A stretch of DNA of 64,000 nucleotides. It comes from Byssothecium circinans (taxonomy: Eukaryota; Ascomycota; Dothideomycetes; Pleosporales; Massarinaceae). This document shows, piece after piece, positions 11,779 to 22,240 of the stretch (position 1 is the stretch's first letter; the number at the start of each line of letters is the position of its first letter). The stretch lies in the NCBI GenBank assembly GCA_010015675.1, contig ML977015.1, positions 145,450 to 209,449 of the forward strand, read 5' to 3'. A program made the position numbers and the translations under genes. The notes under the pieces were generated by a model. That model did not search any database and was not told the DNA's origin. It was given only the letters and a program-made list of their open reading frames with translations.

Positions 11779-12799
11779 ATGTCCGTACAGGGAGATTATC
11801 TTCTCTGTGTGTCAGGACAGACGCAATATGCCCCATACCTGGCCGACTGGAGAGACTTCAAAGACCACATCCGAAAAGTGGTGAAGGAGCAACCTGGTTG
11901 GACCAACGTCTGGCCAACCCAAGGGCGAAGAGGGGAAGCGCAAGGGTGGTGCAAGTTGAAAGATCGGGAAGATGCGGAGGCGGTCTACAGTAAGCAGTAG
12001 CTCCCAATGCCCTAGTAGATCGTGCTAATCGAAACCCTAGACTCTTACGCTAGATCCCGGGGAGTTTTGATCCATGTGTTCTCCACGAGCTTACGAAACA
12101 ATCGTTTCGAACTGATGAAGTGTAATTGCATACTACACTACCCAGATGTCGGCGCCAGAGGCCATTCGCCTAGGAGATCTGGCGTGGATGTCGACAGTGT
12201 CAACCAGACTTTCGGCAATCGATGCGCTTTGACAGGATCCCAGCAGTACGCTACTCCGGCCCAACCCACATATCAATATGCGAATTATTACCAACCTCCA
12301 CTCTACAACCCAGGTTCTATGTATGCTTATCCCGCAACCCAAGCCCACGTCGCGGCCCCACAGGTGCCTTACTTGCAAAGCACGGCTGGCCTCCCAGTCA
12401 ACGTTGAGCACGGGGCCGTGCTCACCGAGGCTCGAGGCATTTTCATCCAGGGACTCAGCTACAGCGTCCGCGACAGTGGGCTTGCGTCGCTGATCCACAG
12501 TGTGGGGTTACGGCCTATCGAAGCGAAAGTGCGAAAAGACTCCAAAGGCGCATCCAAGGGGGTAGCGACGGCCAAGTTCAGTTCGAAAGCAGAGGCTCAG
12601 TATGGGGTCGATCGCCTTAATGGGATGGTTCACGATGGCAAGACGCTCACGGTGCGCTTGGACATGGATTCGACCATCGTCGGGCAAGTTCCCCCCGGGC
12701 CCCCACCGATCGCAGATGGTACGATCAAATATGGATCATCGAGGGTAAGTAACAAAGACTCCATGAGGTTCATCTCGCTTACGACAATCTCAGTATTGA
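11779..12799 (+). CDS. RNA-recognition-motif (RRM) protein (3 exons)
   Basis: Predicted 306-residue protein: exons 11779-11989, 12041-12744 and 12794-12799. Intron 1 (51 nt) begins GTAAGC and has a GCTAATC branch. Intron 2 (49 nt) begins GTAAGT and ends TCAG, after which only TAT and the stop TGA remain. The N-terminal part (residues 1-75) has WRDFKDHIRKV, GWTNVWPTQGRRGEAQGWCKLKDREDAEAVY, a degenerate RRM. The C-terminal part (about 205-280) is a clearer RRM: GIFIQGLSYSV, then GVATAKFSSKAEAQYGVDRL and LTVRLD, matching RNP2 and RNP1 positions although aromatic residues are partly replaced. A Tyr/Pro/Gln-rich linker joins them. A role in RNA binding is inferred. If intron 2 is retained the frame runs to 12837. 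Confidence 0.78.
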
Positions 12800-14587
12800 A
12801 CGATTACCGAGATCTCGGAGAAAGGAAGGTAGGCTGAGATCTAATACTCTCTAGCCGAAGATTGCACGTGTCACATGGGCATCTGGGTTGACGCATGCAT
12901 GCATGTAGGATCGCCACGCGACCGCCTGTCGGCCCAGGTCCTCGGGTCTTCGAGTCCTTCAACTTTCTTTCAAATTTCTTTCTCATTAGATGGACTTTGG
13001 TCGTTATCGGCATTGTAAAAGGGTGCTCAAGAGATGTGTAGGCTAGTTGCCCGGTGTTTTTCGGTATATTGTTATATCAAACGCTGCAATGAAACGATAA
13101 AGCGTACGACAGGAACAAGACAGACTCTTCTAGAGCTGTTAGTTGCTTTTTCCATGCAAGTGCTCGCTCGCTGCAACCGCATCCCCCTAACCGCCGTTTC
13201 CTTTGCATTTTAAGCAAGATAGCGTACGCCTGAAAGTCGGGGATTATGCGCCGTCCCGAGTCCCCCGACCCGCCTCCTCTTCCTTATTCGAACACCCCCT
13301 ACCCCTATGATTTCCGATCCATCGTAATCATCGCGGAAAGTAGGAAATCTGCGATCATTACCTAACAGTTGGGTCCCGTTGAACGGGCGTCGCCTCCACC
13401 CACTAGCGCCAAATCGAGTCCGAGACTCTGGTTACACGGAGCGATGATGCAGTCCATACCTCTGTACGAGAGCGGCGTATATCCACCGCGTGTATGGCGT
13501 GTCGCACGTTCTAGGCCCAGAAGCATTTCTAAACCGGTCAAAGCCATGTTTTGAATATCTGAATCCCCATTTATTTCAATTATCTGGTTCGTCGGTCAGT
13601 GTTGTTGCTATTAAGCGCATCATGAGTTGCCTCTTGTTGCTGCTGTCGTGTTCGGGTTTCTTCGGGAGCCTCATCCTCTCAGTCCGTGATGAATTGGATA
13701 TGGGCTGAGCTTCGGCACAGTGTACGGTCAATACGGTATGTGGGCACGGTATGGCTAGCTGTCATGTCCAAGTGATGAGGGTTGCTTAGTATTGGTAGGG
13801 CTCCACGGAGATGTATGATATTGCTTGCCGATACCATATCGAATCCCCCACGATTGGGGGTTCTTTTGTTGTCTTCTTATCGTGCCAACGACGAGGCCAT
13901 AGTCTACGTGGGATGGTGAAGGCATTGTGTGTGTGGGTACAGAGTACGTTGGATTATCAGACGCTTGGGTCCTGGCAAACAGACCATGCCAGAGTGAAAT
14001 GTCGTAGCACTCTTCGCAGGTCACGCGGCACTGAGCAAGGATTCTCACCGATTTTGAGCACCTGGTCACGGCATACTTGCCTCTCCAACTTTCCTACAAT
14101 GTAAGGGTAGTCTCTAAAGGAACTGCCTCGTGGGCGTATTGGACAGACGCCGAGCACTCCGCGGCGCCTCTAAATAACCTTTCTCCAAGCGCGCTTCTCG
14201 CCATACATAAGCGCCGGCTACACCGATACACCTGATGAATATTGTGAATGACGGTCTAGAATCCCGGTGTCCCAAAATCGATAAGGATCGACGAAGGCCA
14301 AGACTTTCCCATGAGACGGCGACATGGGATAATCTCCAAGCAGCCAAGATGTTTGGGGCGCTTTTTTGGAACGCCCTGGAGTCCCGATCCGAAGGGGCAG
14401 GGGGCGAAAAGCGTGCATGAGGTGAATGATCGTGCAATTGAAGGGGAAGCGAGATCATAGAATAATTTCCTCGACGTGAGAGCTTCTCCTTGACACTCTG
14501 CCTTCTCTACAACAGTACTAGAGACTATGCGCAGAGAAGGAAAAAAGAAGGGGGGTTGAAATTCCCCTTCCTCGGGCCCAACGGCTA
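12800..14587. other. Intergenic region left of the repeat island
   Basis: 1.8 kb without a gene I can support. Several open frames of 60-115 codons lie on both strands but none resembles a known family. Base composition is ordinary until about 14.6 kb, where the AT-rich island begins. Confidence 0.4.
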
Positions 14588-14628
14588 GAGTAAATCACCG
14601 TCGACCAAGATTCACCACCGAACGAGAT
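14588..14628 (+). repeat. Left terminal inverted repeat of element D
   Basis: Matches the reverse complement of 23500-23540. After GAGTAAA come two adjacent 17-bp units, TCACCGTCGACCAAGAT and TCACCACCGAACGAGAT. Confidence 0.85.
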
Positions 14629-15173
14629 GGTGGGGCAGGGGAAAAATCGGCCACCTACCACACGCGTTATTAGTTGCTCGTACGCGAAGATTTATTGCTA
14701 GTATATAGAATTAAGTAGAGAATTTAATCTATAACGTATTCCCCCATCGAGCGCGCCACCCCATCGAGCGCGCCTGTTTTCCTTGGCAACACCAACACCA
14801 CACTCATTACGAAATGCCTTAACCAAATAACGCGATACTTATTTAACAAGAAGGGAGAATCAAGCTTGCCCTTTAAGCTTACTATTCAGGCCAATTTCAA
14901 AGCCTCTAACGCGCTGCTAAGGCTTTTAACGTTCGCTATCAGACCCTCTCTTAATGTGTTAACGGAATTACTTTTTAACCACTAATAGTTCTAAACTATT
15001 TAAAACTATCCCTAACTAAAGAGGAGACGATCGTTTAATACATCCTTAACCTTAATTCGCAAGGATTCGCGCCTACGTTAGGCGAAGTGTCAGATATAGC
15101 GAATAAACTGCTGCGTAAGTAGGGTAGAGAGAAGGTTAGTAATTACTAGGTAGAATAGTTTATAACGTATTCC

Positions 15174-15207
15174 ACCGCCGAAGCGGCCACACCACCGAAG
15201 CGGCCAC
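15174..15207 (+). repeat. Two 17-bp direct repeats, left end of B
   Basis: Units ACCGCCGAAGCGGCCAC and ACCACCGAAGCGGCCAC lie head to tail just inside the left end. The right end carries four copies in the opposite orientation. Confidence 0.9.
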
Positions 15208-15488
15208 TTTTTGCTTGGCGGAAAATCAAAGATTCAACCTTTAATAACAATTTAAATATTAGAGCTATTAAGCTGAAATTTTAAATATAGATATATATAA
15301 TATAGACAAAAAGGATTATAAAAAAAAATTCTAGGATTTCTAATAGCTTAGTAAGCTATATAAGTATAGAGAATACTAGGCTACTTTTAGTATATAGCGT
15401 ATAAATACCTACTAAACTAGCTAAATAAGCTATAATAACTTTAGAGCTACTTTATATATATACAATACACCTATTAGCACTAAAATTA

Positions 15489-15911
15489 TAGCGTGCAGCC
15501 TAGACCTATTAGAGAATTAGCGTAGGGAGGGTAGAGATTCCTAAAATTAGAAAACTATAATTAAATATTTTATCTAGCTAGATATTCTTACTTTTTATCT
15601 ATAGATATACTTTATATATATATATAGTAGTAATATAAATAGTTAGCTACTAGAGAATAGCTTATATAAGCTTTATAATAAGGCAGTGTCAAAATTTTCT
15701 AAAAACCTATACTTCCTAAGCTAGATCTTTAGTTTTATAGGTATTTACTTACTTTAAACTTATATATAGCTTTATTTAGTATATATTATCCCCCTCCTAA
15801 AAAGAAAGTAGAGATATCTAATATATATAACTTTATTTAAAAGGTTTTCTATTTTTTCTTACCCCCTACCTTCTACCTACTATAATAGCGTTAAATCTAG
15901 GCTGCACGCTA
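15489..15911. mobile_element. Element E: 423-bp MITE-like element nested in B
   Basis: A 16-bp perfect inverted repeat (TAGCGTGCAGCCTAGA at the left, its complement at 15896-15911) encloses 423 bp of AT-rich sequence, with TA on both outer sides. It has no coding capacity and lacks the paired 17-bp units of the other families, so it belongs to a different family. TA could be part of the repeat rather than a target duplication. Confidence 0.65.
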
Positions 15912-16191
15912 TAATAACTTAATAGCTACTAACTAATATACTAATAAGTAAGTCCTAGAAGTTATATAGTATATTACTAACGTTTAGGTATTAATCTATA
16001 GTATAAGGTAGGTTTTAGCTACTAGTACCTTTTTAGTTAATAACTATTTTATTACGTAAGATAAGGCTATAAAAATTTAATAGCAATTAGATTATATATA
16101 TACCTATCTAGGTTTAAAATTTTGAAAGAAAATGTTAAGGTTTAGCTTTGTTATTAAGATAATACTCTTTGATTTTCCTTGCCAAGAAAAA

Positions 16192-16259
16192 GTGGCCGCT
16201 TCGGTGGTGTGGCCGCTTCGGTGGTGTGGCCGCTTCGGTGGTGTGGCCGCTTCGGTGGT
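16192..16259 (-). repeat. Four 17-bp direct repeats, right end of B
   Basis: Four perfect copies of GTGGCCGCTTCGGTGGT (reverse complement of the left-end unit) occupy 68 bp. Two extra copies relative to the left end suggest unequal slippage or recombination after or during RIP. The copies are GC-rich and undamaged. Confidence 0.92.
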
Positions 16260-16355
16260 GGAATACGTTAAACTATTTAGAACTATTAAAGATAGCCTAA
16301 AACTATTTAAAGGACTATTAGATGATACTATAAAAAGATCCTAAGGTAATTAGTA

Positions 16356-18206
16356 ACGTAAAGCACCATCAAACCGCGCACACCATTAAACCGCGCAGAA
16401 TTCCTTGGCAACACCAACTCACTCAACTTCATCGTCATTATCGTCCGCATCGCTATCTGAAAATATATACTGAGTACTAGCCTCCGACTTAGAAGAACCC
16501 TCTTTATCTGCCTAACACGTTCTCGCGTTATGCCTAGCCTTACCGCAGTTGCCGCAGTGGCGAATACCTGGTTGTCGCACTTCACGTTCACCCTCCACCC
16601 TCGCCCTCTTACGGTTCTGAACGGTTCCTGATGGTTCAGAACTGTTCTAGTCTGCTGTAGGACCATACTCCATAGTGCCACCCTTCTAAATATACTTGCA
16701 CTTGCGTGTTTTTTACTTAGTTATCACCTGAAGTTACTGTTTAAGCTCTTTAATGCGCGACTTCATGAGCGCAGTATTGTGCAGCACCAACTTAGTGCCT
16801 TTGACGAGCTGTGAAAGCCCACCGCGCGCTGTTTATGGTAACCAAGTAATAGAATCTTGTATAAGCCTTAACTGCGAGCCAAATTCGCGTGTATTACTTG
16901 GAGTTCTTAATTACTACGGCATCTCTAGTAGTAGGGGTCCTAGTAGGGTGCGTATACGTACATTAAGGCAATTAAGTACTACCTGCGCGTTTAGAGGGAC
17001 TAGCCCTGTTGCCTTAAAGGCCTTTTAACAGTTCTAAACCGTAAACACGCTTAAAAACGCGTCTTTAAAGGCTGGTAGGAACGCTTCCTTATTAACGTGA
17101 AAGACGCATTAGCGCGCTAAGTTCTAAATAATCTTAGAGTACTTGCGCTTAAGCAGCGAGAATAACACCACATCAAGCGGCTAAAGGATGTGTGATAAGT
17201 GCGCAGGCATACAAAGCGTAATAATCTTGTTATCCTTGTAATAATCCTTAAACTCCTAATTTAGGTAGCTTTCGTGGCCATCTAAAATCAGCAACTAATA
17301 GACGCTGACAGTTCTTACCTTTATATGCGCGTTAAAGTGCTTTAACTACGCAAGGCTAAGCTTATTAGTCGTCCATCTATTCTCTGAAACTAAGAGCTTC
17401 TAATTGCGTGGTATATTAGCTTCCTGGTACTATAAAAAGATATAGACGCATCCTTTATATGTAATGAATAGCGGGGTGAATGTACTATTTAAACATATAC
17501 TCTAGATATCTATTACCCACTCTTTATCGCCTAGCTAAATAACAGTAGGCCTTGCTCGCCTCTCTAAGCCAGTGACCACTTTCATAGAGCTAATAACACC
17601 CATCTAAAAGCTAGTCTCATTAAAGTTGTGCATATTATTATCGTGTATGCCGTACTTAATTTTGGTGTCCTCTACAAGCTTAAACTACGCGCTAACTACC
17701 TTAGAATCTTCCTGTAGAGCCCTCTGACGGTCCTTCGCATGGTTCTAGACAGTTCATAACTGTTCTAAATAGTTCACGAACCGTTCTACCTAGTTCTTGC
17801 CTACCCTCTCTTTACCCTACTTAGCTAGTAGTTTATTCGCCATATCTAATACTTCGCCCAGCGTAGGCGCGAATCCTCGCGAATCAAAGTTAAGGATGTA
17901 TTTAACAATCGTCTAGTTCTTAGTTAGGGACAGTTTTGAACGTTTTAGAACTATTTCTGCTCAAAAAGGTATTCCTTTAGCGCGTTCGTTAAGGACTTGG
18001 TCCTTAACGTTAAAGGCTTCAGCAGCGCGTCAGAGGCTTGGAAATTGGCCTCTATTGTATGTAGTAAGGGTAAGCTGAAGTCTACCTTTGTGTTGAAGTG
18101 CTTCAGTACGACGTTGTTGTAGCATTTTTGCGTTAAAGATGGTGATAGTGTTGCTAAGGAATTCTGCGTGGTTTGATAGTGTGCGCGGTTCGATGGTGCT
18201 TTACGT
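16356..18206 (-). mobile_element. Element C (copy 1): 1.85-kb Fot1/pogo-type transposon nested in A
   Basis: Ends start ACGTAAAGCACCATC and match each other as inverted repeats for about 60 bp including TTCCT TGGCAACAC-like inner sequence. TA flanks both ends (16354-16355, 18207-18208). Two 17-bp units lie at each end (undamaged form ACCATCGAACCGCGCAC). The length suits Fot1-like transposons. RIP is milder than in the surrounding elements, consistent with a later insertion. A second, more damaged copy is at 20194-22240. Confidence 0.9.
16400..18110 (-). pseudogene. DDE_1 transposase pseudogene of element C copy 1
   Basis: Read on the minus strand, family landmarks appear in order: NFNETSFQMGVISS (first catalytic motif, normally D.DETG; the Asp codon is now AAT at 17619-17621), LLILDGHESY (second Asp, codon at 17280-17282), IITLCMPAHLSHIL*PLDV with TAG at 17181-17183 in place of the Gln of LQPLDV, AFKATGLVPLN, and a C-terminal CGNCGKARHNARTC zinc-knuckle-like motif (about 16519-16560) followed by TAG. 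Stops stand where Gln or Trp is expected, the RIP signature. The gene cannot make a full protein. No start codon was assigned. Confidence 0.88.
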
Positions 18207-18321
18207 TATATAGTTTAAGCTTATAAAGGACACTAAAATTAAGTATAGTATATATAATAATAATATCTATAACTTTAATAAGACTAGCTTTTAGATAGGT
18301 ATTATTAGTTCTATAAAAGTA

Positions 18322-18861
18322 NNNNNNNNNNNNNNNNNNNNNNNNNNNNNNNNNNNNNNNNNNNNNNNNNNNNNNNNNNNNNNNNNNNNNNNNNNNNNNN
18401 NNNNNNNNNNNNNNNNNNNNNNNNNNNNNNNNNNNNNNNNNNNNNNNNNNNNNNNNNNNNNNNNNNNNNNNNNNNNNNNNNNNNNNNNNNNNNNNNNNNN
18501 NNNNNNNNNNNNNNNNNNNNNNNNNNNNNNNNNNNNNNNNNNNNNNNNNNNNNNNNNNNNNNNNNNNNNNNNNNNNNNNNNNNNNNNNNNNNNNNNNNNN
18601 NNNNNNNNNNNNNNNNNNNNNNNNNNNNNNNNNNNNNNNNNNNNNNNNNNNNNNNNNNNNNNNNNNNNNNNNNNNNNNNNNNNNNNNNNNNNNNNNNNNN
18701 NNNNNNNNNNNNNNNNNNNNNNNNNNNNNNNNNNNNNNNNNNNNNNNNNNNNNNNNNNNNNNNNNNNNNNNNNNNNNNNNNNNNNNNNNNNNNNNNNNNN
18801 NNNNNNNNNNNNNNNNNNNNNNNNNNNNNNNNNNNNNNNNNNNNNNNNNNNNNNNNNNNNN
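18322..18861. other. Assembly gap (540 N) inside element A
   Basis: 540 unknown bases. Aligning the flanks with element C shows the missing part should match C positions 16881-17576 in reverse, about 696 bp, so the gap size is either an estimate or A has a deletion or the gap was set by default. Confidence 0.98.
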
Positions 18862-20193
18862 AGCTTATAGTTAAAGCTAGTACGTAATTCTATTACTTAA
18901 TTACTATAGATAGCTTAGAGTAGGCTTTTATAGCTTATTAAAGGCACTAAGTTAGTACTATATAGTAGCGCGCTAATAAAGGCGCGTATTAAAGAGCTTA
19001 AGGATTAACTTGCAGTAGTAACTAAGCGTAAAATACGTAAATATAAGTATCTTTAGAAGGGTAGTACTATAGAGTATAGTTCTATAGTAGACTAGAATAG
19101 TTCTAAACTATTAAAAATAGTTTAGTACTATAAAAAGGTAAGGGTAGAAGGTAAGCCTAAAGTATAATAACTAGGTATTTGCTACTACGGCAACTATAGG
19201 AAGGCTAGGTATAATACAAGAATATATTAAGTAGATAAAGAGGGTTCTTCTAAGTTAGAGGCTAGTACTTAGTATATTTTTTCAGATAGTAATAGGGATA
19301 ATAATAACGATAAAGTTAAGTAAGTTAGTATTGCTAAGGAAAACTAGCGCGCTTAATAGGGTAGCACGCTTAATAGGGGAATATATTATTACTTATAGAG
19401 TAGAACTATAGTTTATAAGCTTCTAAAGAGGCGTATAGCTACTTCTCTAGTTTACTTTTATCCTATCCTACTTAAATAAAACTAAACTATTAATTACGCC
19501 CTACTAATTAACTTTAAGTATATAGTAATATATAGTATATAGTTATAATACCTTACTTAAGTTAATTATAAAGTAATTAGTATTAGCTAAGTCCTCTTTA
19601 GGTATTATTTTACTATTCTTATATTAGTTAGCTACTTTATACTTTTTAGCTTTTACTACTTTTATTCTTTCTAAAGCTTTTAAATATATTACCTTAGCTA
19701 AATTAAGTATACACCTACGTGCCTATAGTTATTAGCTAGTTAATTTATTAACTTTATAGGCCTTATACTTAGTAAGCTCTTTATAGGCAATTAAAAAAGT
19801 AGCATTACTAGCTATAAAGGCCTTAGCTAGTAAATTAAGCTATACTTTAAAAGGCGTTATAGTAAGCTTATAAAGTAGTATTTTATTATATATATAGTTA
19901 GCTTCTACTAGTTTCTTTAGTATCTATAGCTAGCTAGCTTGCTTAGAGTAGTTAATACTACGCTTAATTTAAGCCTTATATACCTTAGTATACTATTATA
20001 ACTACTCTATTTTAAGCTCCTTAGCTACCTTATTTTTAATTAAAAGCTATAGCTTAGCTAGCTAAAAAGAGACTAGATAAAGGCCTAATACTTTCTAGGC
20101 TAATTTAATATTTTTAGTAGTAAAAGTAGCTATATAGGCCTTCTTATAGAATATAAAGAAGAGTACTTTATTAATACCTATCTACTTACTATA

Positions 20194-22240
20194 ACGTAAA
20201 GTACTACCGAACAGCCTACACTACTAAATAGCCTAAAATTCCTTAGCAATACTAACTTACTTAACTTTATCGCTATTATCATCTGTATTACTATCTAAAA
20301 ATATATACTAAGTACTAGCCTCCAACTTAGAAGAACCCTCTTTATCTGCTTAATATATTCTTATATTATGCCTAGCCTTACTGTGCCGTGGCACAGAGTG
20401 ACCAATAGCTCAACCTATGGTCACGGGGTCAGGTTGGTATATAGTGGCTGGTTTCAACACCTGCCAGGGACGAGGCAATGGACACCACACTCTTTGTTTA
20501 GGACAGAAAAGAATACAATTGCTTTGGCTACCAAACACGCGTTCCCTCTACGAATATCCCATACCGTGAGCCGAATTGGAGTTGTGTGAGCTACGCTGGC
20601 TCATTACTGCAGTTACTATAGTGGCAAATACCTAGTTATTATACCTTACGCTTACTCTCTACCCTTACCTTTTTATAGTTTTAAACTATTTTTAATAGTT
20701 TAGAACTAACCTAGTCTACTATAAAACTAAACTCTATAGTACTACTTTTTTAAAGATACTTATACTTACGTATTTTTTGCTTAGTTACTACTGTAAGTTG
20801 CTCTTTAAGCTCTTTAATACGTGCCTTTATTAGCGCGCTACTATACAGTATTAACTTAGCGCCTTTAATAAGCTATAAAAGCCTACCCTAAGCTATCTAT
20901 AGTAACTAAGTAATAGAATTACGTACTAGCTTTAACTATAAGCTAAATTCGCGTATATTACTTAGTATTCTTAATTGCTATAGCGTCTCTAGTAGTAGGG
21001 GTCCTAGTAAGGTATATATATATATATTAAAGTAATTAAGTACTACCTACGCGTTTAAAGGGACTAGCCCTATTACCTTAAAGGCCTTTTAATAGTTCTA
21101 AACTATAAATACGCTTAAAAACGTATTTTTAAAGGCTAGTAGGAACGCTTCCTTATTAATATAAAAAATACGCTATTACGCTAAGCCCTAAATAATCTTA
21201 GAGTACTTATACTTAAGCAGCGAGAATAACACTATATTAAGTAGCTAGAGGATATGTGATAAGTATAGTAGTATATAGAGCATAAAGATCTTATTATTAT
21301 AATAATAATCTTTAAAATCTTAATTTAGGTAGCTTTTATAGCTATCTAAAATTAGCAACTAATAGACGCTAATAGTTCTTACCTTTGTATACGCGTTAAA
21401 GTGCTTTAACTATATAAGACTAAGCTTATTAGTCGTCTATCTATTCGCTAAGACTAAAAGCTTCTAATTACGTAGTATATTAGCTTCCTAGTACTACAAA
21501 GAGATATAGACGTATCCTTTATATATAATAAATAGTAGGGTAAATATACTATTTAAATATATACTCTAGATATCTATTACTTACTCTTTATCGCCTAGCT
21601 AAACTATTGTAGGCCTTTCTTACTTCTCTAAGCTAGTAACCACTTTTATAGAGCTAATAATACCTATCTAAAAGCTAGTCTTATTAAAGTTATATATATT
21701 ATTATTATGTATACTATACTTTACTTTAGTATCTTATATAAGCTTAAACTATATGCTAACTACTTTAGGATCTTCCTATTATACCCTCTAATAGTCCTTT
21801 AAATAGTTTATAAACTATTCTACCTAGTTAATACCTACTTTATTACTACCCCGCTTACGCAGTAGTTTATTCGCTATATCTAACACTTTACCTAAGGTAG
21901 GCGCGAATCCTTACGAATTAAGGTTAAGAATATATAGGATAAGCGTCTCCTATTTAGTTAGGGATAGTTTTAAATAGTTTAGTACTATTTCTAGTTAAAA
22001 AGGTATTCCTTTAGCACGTTAAGAGAGAACGCGATGCTTGACGTTAAAGGCCTTAGCAGCGCGTTAATAGCTATTAAATTAGCCTCTATTATATACGGCA
22101 AGAGCAAGCTGTAGTCTACCTTCGTGTTAGAGTCGTTCAGAGTAGTATTATTAAGGCATTATCGCGATAAAGATAGTATTAGTGTTGCTAAGGAATTTTA
22201 GGCTATTTAGTAGTGTAGGCTATTTAGTAGTGCTTTACGT
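20194..22240 (-). mobile_element. Element C copy 2: heavily RIP-damaged Fot1/pogo-type transposon nested in D
   Basis: Same ends (ACGTAAAG...), same orientation and colinear with copy 1 throughout, TA at both flanks (20192-20193, 22241-22242). Without the 221-bp insert F and its 5-bp duplication it is 1821 bp. CpA dinucleotides are largely TpA, making it far more AT-rich than copy 1. It retains recognisable remnants such as the CGN..KAR zinc-knuckle region near 20350-20640 and NFNKTS near 21690. It separates the C-terminal transposase region of D from the N-terminal one. Confidence 0.88.
20383..20603 (+). mobile_element. Insert F: 221-bp RIP-free short element in C copy 2 (possible SINE)
   Basis: Compared with C copy 1, 221 bp of ordinary base composition interrupt copy 2, flanked by a 5-bp duplication TTACT (20378-20382, 20604-20608). 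It shows no RIP while its host is saturated with it. A tRNA A-box-like TAGCTCAACCTATGG (20406-20420) is followed 44 bp later by a B-box-like GGTTTCAACACC (20450-20461), as in tRNA-derived SINEs. There is no poly-A tail. The outer ends form small hairpins (GTGCC..GGCAC; GAGC..GCTC), so a MITE of another superfamily is the alternative. Confidence 0.6.

Larger units (their letters stand above)
15165..16268. mobile_element. Element B: 1.1-kb non-autonomous TIR element nested in A
   Basis: Ends begin ACGTATTCCACC and are flanked by TA (15163-15164, 16269-16270). The left end has two 17-bp units (15174-15207) and the right end four (16192-16259). Inside the repeats the sequence is extremely AT-rich with no readable transposase, so B is probably a deletion derivative moved by a related Fot1/pogo transposase (inference). 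It splits element A cleanly: A sequence resumes on both sides in register with C. It contains the smaller element E. Confidence 0.85.
14734..19386 (+). mobile_element. Element A: Fot1/pogo-type transposon inserted in D, itself interrupted by B and C
   Basis: The left end starts ACGTATTCCCCC and the right end (19339-19386) is its RIP-damaged inverted copy; TA flanks both (14732-14733, 19387-19388). The visible pieces are 14734-15164, 16269-16355, 18207-18321 and 18862-19386. Each is colinear with the reverse complement of element C, so A is read on the plus strand. With the roughly 0.7 kb expected in the N gap the pieces add up to about 1.85 kb, the length of C. The 3' part retains the zinc-knuckle-like tail (GNYRKARYNTR, then DKEGSSKLEAST). 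RIP damage is heavier than in C, which agrees with A being older. Confidence 0.85.

Noticed and set aside
16192..16259. Four 17-bp repeats as a CRISPR-like array
   Set aside because: The units abut without spacers and are the ends of a transposon in a eukaryotic genome.
20383..20589. Coding reading of insert F
   Set aside because: The 73-codon plus-strand frame starts before the insert in host sequence and runs across the border, so it is not a gene of F.
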